Assembly (NCBI GenBank): GCA_030704615.1
Contig: CM060733.1
Span: forward strand, 20,524,001-20,588,000
Direction of reading: 5' to 3'
Length of the DNA stretch: 64,000 nucleotides
Origin: Takakia lepidozioides
Lineage: Eukaryota > Streptophyta > Takakiopsida > Takakiales > Takakiaceae
Shown one piece after another: positions 60,409-64,000 of this stretch. The translations under genes were made by a program, and so were the position numbers. The notes below the pieces were generated by a model. That model was not told the origin of the DNA and searched no databases. It saw only the letters and a list, made by a program, of their open reading frames with translations. How positions within the stretch are numbered: position 1 is the first letter of the stretch; the number at the start of each line of letters is the position of its first letter.

Positions 60409-62034
60409 TCTTCTCTGCCCTATGTACTGGTATGGCAAGTGAAGAGAAAGCGGAACGGGATATCTGATGTGTGTGAAAAGAAACTATGTCTGCATGAATA
60501 ATTATAATGTCTGCATGAAGCTATGGCCCAACGAACACTTGACAGACCAAGACAGGGAGAGGGAGATAGAACTCGATAGTGGTTCAATGGAACTGGCACT
60601 GAAGTTTTGAGGGGATTAAAAGGGATTTACTGTTTCGTCCGGAGACACAGTTGAACATTCTTCATACCCAAATGCCATGCGAGAAGAGAGAGAGAGAGAG
60701 AGAGAGAGATGGTAGTTAAGGTCTCAATCATGTGGAAGAGAAAGAGAATGTGCGGGAAAAGAAGGGGGGACAAAGTGCAGGTCTGAAGACCAAGAAAGCC
60801 AGGGAGAGACGGAGCGTTACTGGCGTGTGATATGGGAGCAGGCAATCGAAGGTCATCAACTACCACAGCCTGTCACAAGACTGGAGTAGAGAATTGCTAA
60901 ACCAGATTAAGCGCTGGTAATATGGCCTATCTCGATCCAACTAAAACTAAATGTTTGTTCGTAAGCTTGTAGCTTCTACGAAAAACAATAGCCACACTCC
61001 AGGTGTTACACGGTGGCGGCTAGACTGGATCCTTTGGACTTCTGTCAGTAAGCATCCAGCACATTGGAAGAACAAGGAAAGCGAGAACTGCTAACTTAAT
61101 CCTGTTACCCTAGCTTGGGTCTGCCTTTTTGAGAAACTAATATGTAAACATGGCAGCACCAACAGAACCCCTATCTTCCAACACTGCGAGGTCAGAAGTT
61201 GCTATGAAAAAAACAGAAGAACCCCATCGAGCATTTTAACTCCACTAGTTCTAAAAACACAGGTTCATGACGAGCTGCAGACTTTGTTATACAACTCCCG
61301 AGGATGCTGGACAATCTGTGAGCCCTAATTATCCCACCGGTGGCTTGATGTGTTTTCTGTAATGCTGCAACGGAGGAGAGAATGATGCTGTTTGTGGGGG
61401 CGTTTGATTGAGCGGAGCTAGAAAGGACTCATGGGTTCCCCGGTTGATGAGGTTATTCGGTTTGGCTCCTACAACAAGTTTGCAGGTATGAAGATTGGTT
61501 TATCTATGAGCTGTTACTGACATCCATTGGGAGGACAATGGTGTCTCTTTGAACCCCTGACCTCAGCATCATTACCTTTCTTTCTTTGAGTCAGGCCGAA
61601 ATCGCTGAGTTCAACTATGGAGATCACAAAACGTCACCTCTGTCCACTCGGTTTCTTTCTTGTTCTTATAATCTGTTTTTCGCTTTCGCTATTCGTCAAG
61701 TCCTAGCTTGACAAGGGTTGTCGAAGGTTGGCCGTGTTTGTATGACTTGTATGTATGTGCAGGGATTAACGGTAATAAGGAGAACATGGGCAGAGAGAAG
61801 ATCTAACGACCGATAATAATTTTCGTAGCTTCACTGCGGACCTTGGACCCTTGGATGGAGAGAGATTTCTCTTATATTGCAGATTGTATCACTTCAACTC
61901 GAGTTGCCTCTAACGCTTCAATAGCGGTACTGGCAGGGATGATTTCTCTAGAATTGAGATATCCTAACGAGAACAACTGGCAGCACTTTCGGGGCGTGTC
62001 GATCACACCCCTCTCTCGCTCTCCTCAGCCTGTC
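60409..62034. other. Divergent intergenic region between the EXORDIUM-like start and the mTERF gene
   Basis: Holds both promoters in principle: minus-strand for the EXORDIUM-like gene and plus-strand for mTERF. A short GA tract lies at 60686-60707. A small spliceable plus-strand frame of 33 codons (61431-61485 joined to 61763-61806) may be a leader ORF. No other gene is recognised. Confidence 0.4.
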
Positions 62035-64000
62035 ATGGCTGCTTTACCCAAACTGTATGCTTCCGGTACTTCCCCAGCCCAATCATCTCTACCTGCATGC
62101 ACCATATATTGAAGACAGATTATTCTCTCATACTCCTTTCCCGAGTAGCAATCAGACATTGTGATTGTGCGTTCTTGGTGTAACTAGCATTGACCATGCC
62201 TCAGTCCCAGATTGATTGGCAAAATCGTTTTGTTGCCCACTTTGAAATCATCACACCGTTGCAATTTCTGATGCGTGTCTGCAGTGGGTGGACAGGGGTC
62301 AGTGGAGCTGACAATGGCATGCGAGAGAGAGGAAGCCAAGGCGGTTGTTCTGGAATTTTTGAGGGGCCGGGGTGTGAGTGCCCAGCTTGCAGCTAGGTCT
62401 GTGAACAAGGCGTCCCCATTCATTACACATCTGCTCGCCATTCTACAGTCACGCCATCACACACGATATATCACTGGTATTTGTCTCCTTATGCTTGAAG
62501 TCTAGAACTCTATAGTATGGACGCTGAAACTTTCTGCCCTTTATGTCATTCTGAGTAATGACTGTGTACCTCTATTGGCTGTGAGTATACCTGACCAGAT
62601 AAGTGACTTGATCTCTTTGCATTACGATAACCTTGCATTGCACCCAACAAATGTAGGTCACAATAGTTGAGGTAGCAATTGCAGACACCTGTTCTTTCTG
62701 AAGTTCTTTTGGTTTTCCTTCTCAGGAGACGCATGGCTAGTCATTGATCTTTTTGTGTTCTTTCTTCTGATGACTTCCTTTCTCAACCCTTCTATCTCAT
62801 GAGTGCAATCAAAATCCTTGACAATTCTGCCTGGGAGGTTCACATCTTGGTATTGAAAGCTTCACGATTGGTATCAGAAGCATTAGATCTCCGCAGAGGG
62901 GCCTTGTTGCATCCACCTTAGCAAGTCGTGAGCATTGCAGTAATTTCTGGACAAGTTCTGAAGGAGGTTTTTCATAAAAATCTTTTGATGCTTGGCAGGA
63001 AGGGAGTTAACGACAACTGAGATCAGGAGCACTTTGCTGCCATATTTAGAGAGCTTCGGGGAAATACACAACGCAGGAATAGTTGATATCTTTGTGAGCT
63101 TCCCAGACCCACCACCTCCTCGTACAGAGCTCATTGGCCTTCACGAAATTGACGAAGATCTAGACACCCTACTAACACTTACAGATATTAACATAGCAGA
63201 CTGTCCACAACTACATGCACATAAGGTTGATGGAAAGCTGCGGCCATCACTTGTGTATTTCCTCAAATTGGGTTTCCCACCTGAGCAGGTGGAGCGCTTG
63301 GTGTCTCGCTTTCCCACAATACTACGCTATAGTGTTACTGAGAAGATAGAGCCCGTTGTTGATCTGCTTTTGGGCATGGGTGTCCCTCTCCATGAGATTC
63401 CTAGAATCCTCCTCAAGAGGCCGCAGCTTTTTGGATGCAGTGTGGAGGAGAATTTGAAGCCCAGCGTTGTGTTCTTGGAGAAGCTTGGGGTTGAAAGACA
63501 CAGGTGGGGAAAAATTCTGGTGTCATTCCCCCATATGTTAACGTACAGTGAAACTAAACTGCAGCAGATTGTTGGATTTTTGTCAGAGATGGGGTTGTCT
63601 CCATCAGAAATAGGGAAGGTCCTCACCAAGTTTCCCCATGTTGTAGGCTACAGTGTGGAGGCAAAACTGAGACCACTGGCTAGTTACTTTCATGGCATTG
63701 GTATTTTAGATTTGAGAGTAGTGATTGTTCGCTCCCCACAAACTCTTGGCTTAAGTCTAGAGTTGAACATCAAACCCACTATCCAGTTCTTCCTAGAACT
63801 GGGGTTCACCGATGATGAGTTTTCCAAACTCGTGACTCGATTTCCTCAGGTTCTAGGACTACATGTTGAGAATAATATTCGCCCCAAGTGGGATTATTTC
63901 AGGGAAATGAACCGTTCGATTTTGGAACTGGTGGAGTTCCCTCAGTATTTTGGGTATAGTTTAGAGCACAGGATACAGCCTAGGCATATGGTACTACTGT
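62035..64000 (+). CDS. mTERF family protein, 3' truncated by window edge
   Basis: mTERF proteins bind nucleic acid in plastids or mitochondria and act in transcription, splicing or translation there. Secure exons: 62285-62476 (EREEAKAVVLEFLRGRGVSA, AARSVNKASPFI) and 62999 to the edge; the join (G after RYIT) is GT-AG and in phase. A possible first exon is 62035-62065 (MAALPKLYAS), tentative; a targeting peptide may need other upstream sequence. The long exon is open for over 1 kb and contains tandem mTERF motifs of about 36 residues, each with a Pro near the start of the second helix: LVSRFPTILRYSV, ILLKRPQLFGCSV, ILVSFPHMLTYSE, VLTKFPHVVGYSV, VIVRSPQTLGLSL, LVTRFPQVLGLHV and VEFPQYFGYSLEH. 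At least seven repeats are visible. The C-terminus is outside the window. Confidence 0.93.

Overview
The window is nuclear DNA of a land plant. It contains spliced plant-type genes (a plastid-clade fatty acyl-CoA reductase, an EXORDIUM-like cell-wall protein, an mTERF factor, a trihelix-like Myb/SANT factor), canonical GT-AG introns, a chromovirus with an initiator-Met tRNA primer site, and many degenerate transposable elements. Moderate GC, short exons in 0.1-0.5 kb introns and the style of the genes suggest a non-seed plant (bryophyte or lycophyte grade). I cannot name the species.

Genes, left to right: (1) a 4'-phosphopantetheinyl transferase, + strand, 1752-4106, with the 5' end unresolved; (2) a complete ten-exon fatty acyl-CoA reductase, + strand, 8960-14137, 792 residues, with an unusual Asn-Gly repeat in its N-terminal extension; (3) a trihelix/SANT-like DNA-binding protein, - strand, 16693-17850; (4) a complete six-exon nitronate monooxygenase-like flavoprotein, + strand, 40786-43660, 351 residues; (5) an F-box pseudogene, - strand, 45253-46292; (6) an EXORDIUM-like gene, - strand, split in two by a 12.2 kb transposon block (5' part 60262-60408, 3' part 47066-48037); (7) an mTERF gene, + strand, from about 62.0 kb, running off the right edge.

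From 18 to 40 kb the window is mostly mobile DNA: a TTAA-flanked piggyBac-like non-autonomous element (21057-22077), fold-back and SINE-like repeats, a Ty3/gypsy chromovirus with 725 bp LTRs (24019-30940) that landed in an older MULE-like open frame, degenerate MULE, Ulp1-like and zinc-finger fragments, a PPR gene fragment and a near-perfect 105 bp hairpin.

The most interesting region is 48044-60255. It is two copies of one long-TIR DNA transposon placed end to end, plus an extra terminus. The whole block is flanked by a 6 bp duplication (GAGAGG) inside the EXORDIUM-like reading frame; joining the flanks at one GAGAGG restores the frame. The right copy carries a four-exon integrase-like (DDE) transposase, apparently of the eukaryotic IS3EU/integrase-core type, open throughout except for one TGA at a conserved Trp position. 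The left copy lacks that gene. Both copies also carry a captured or nested endonuclease fragment of LINE type on the opposite strand.
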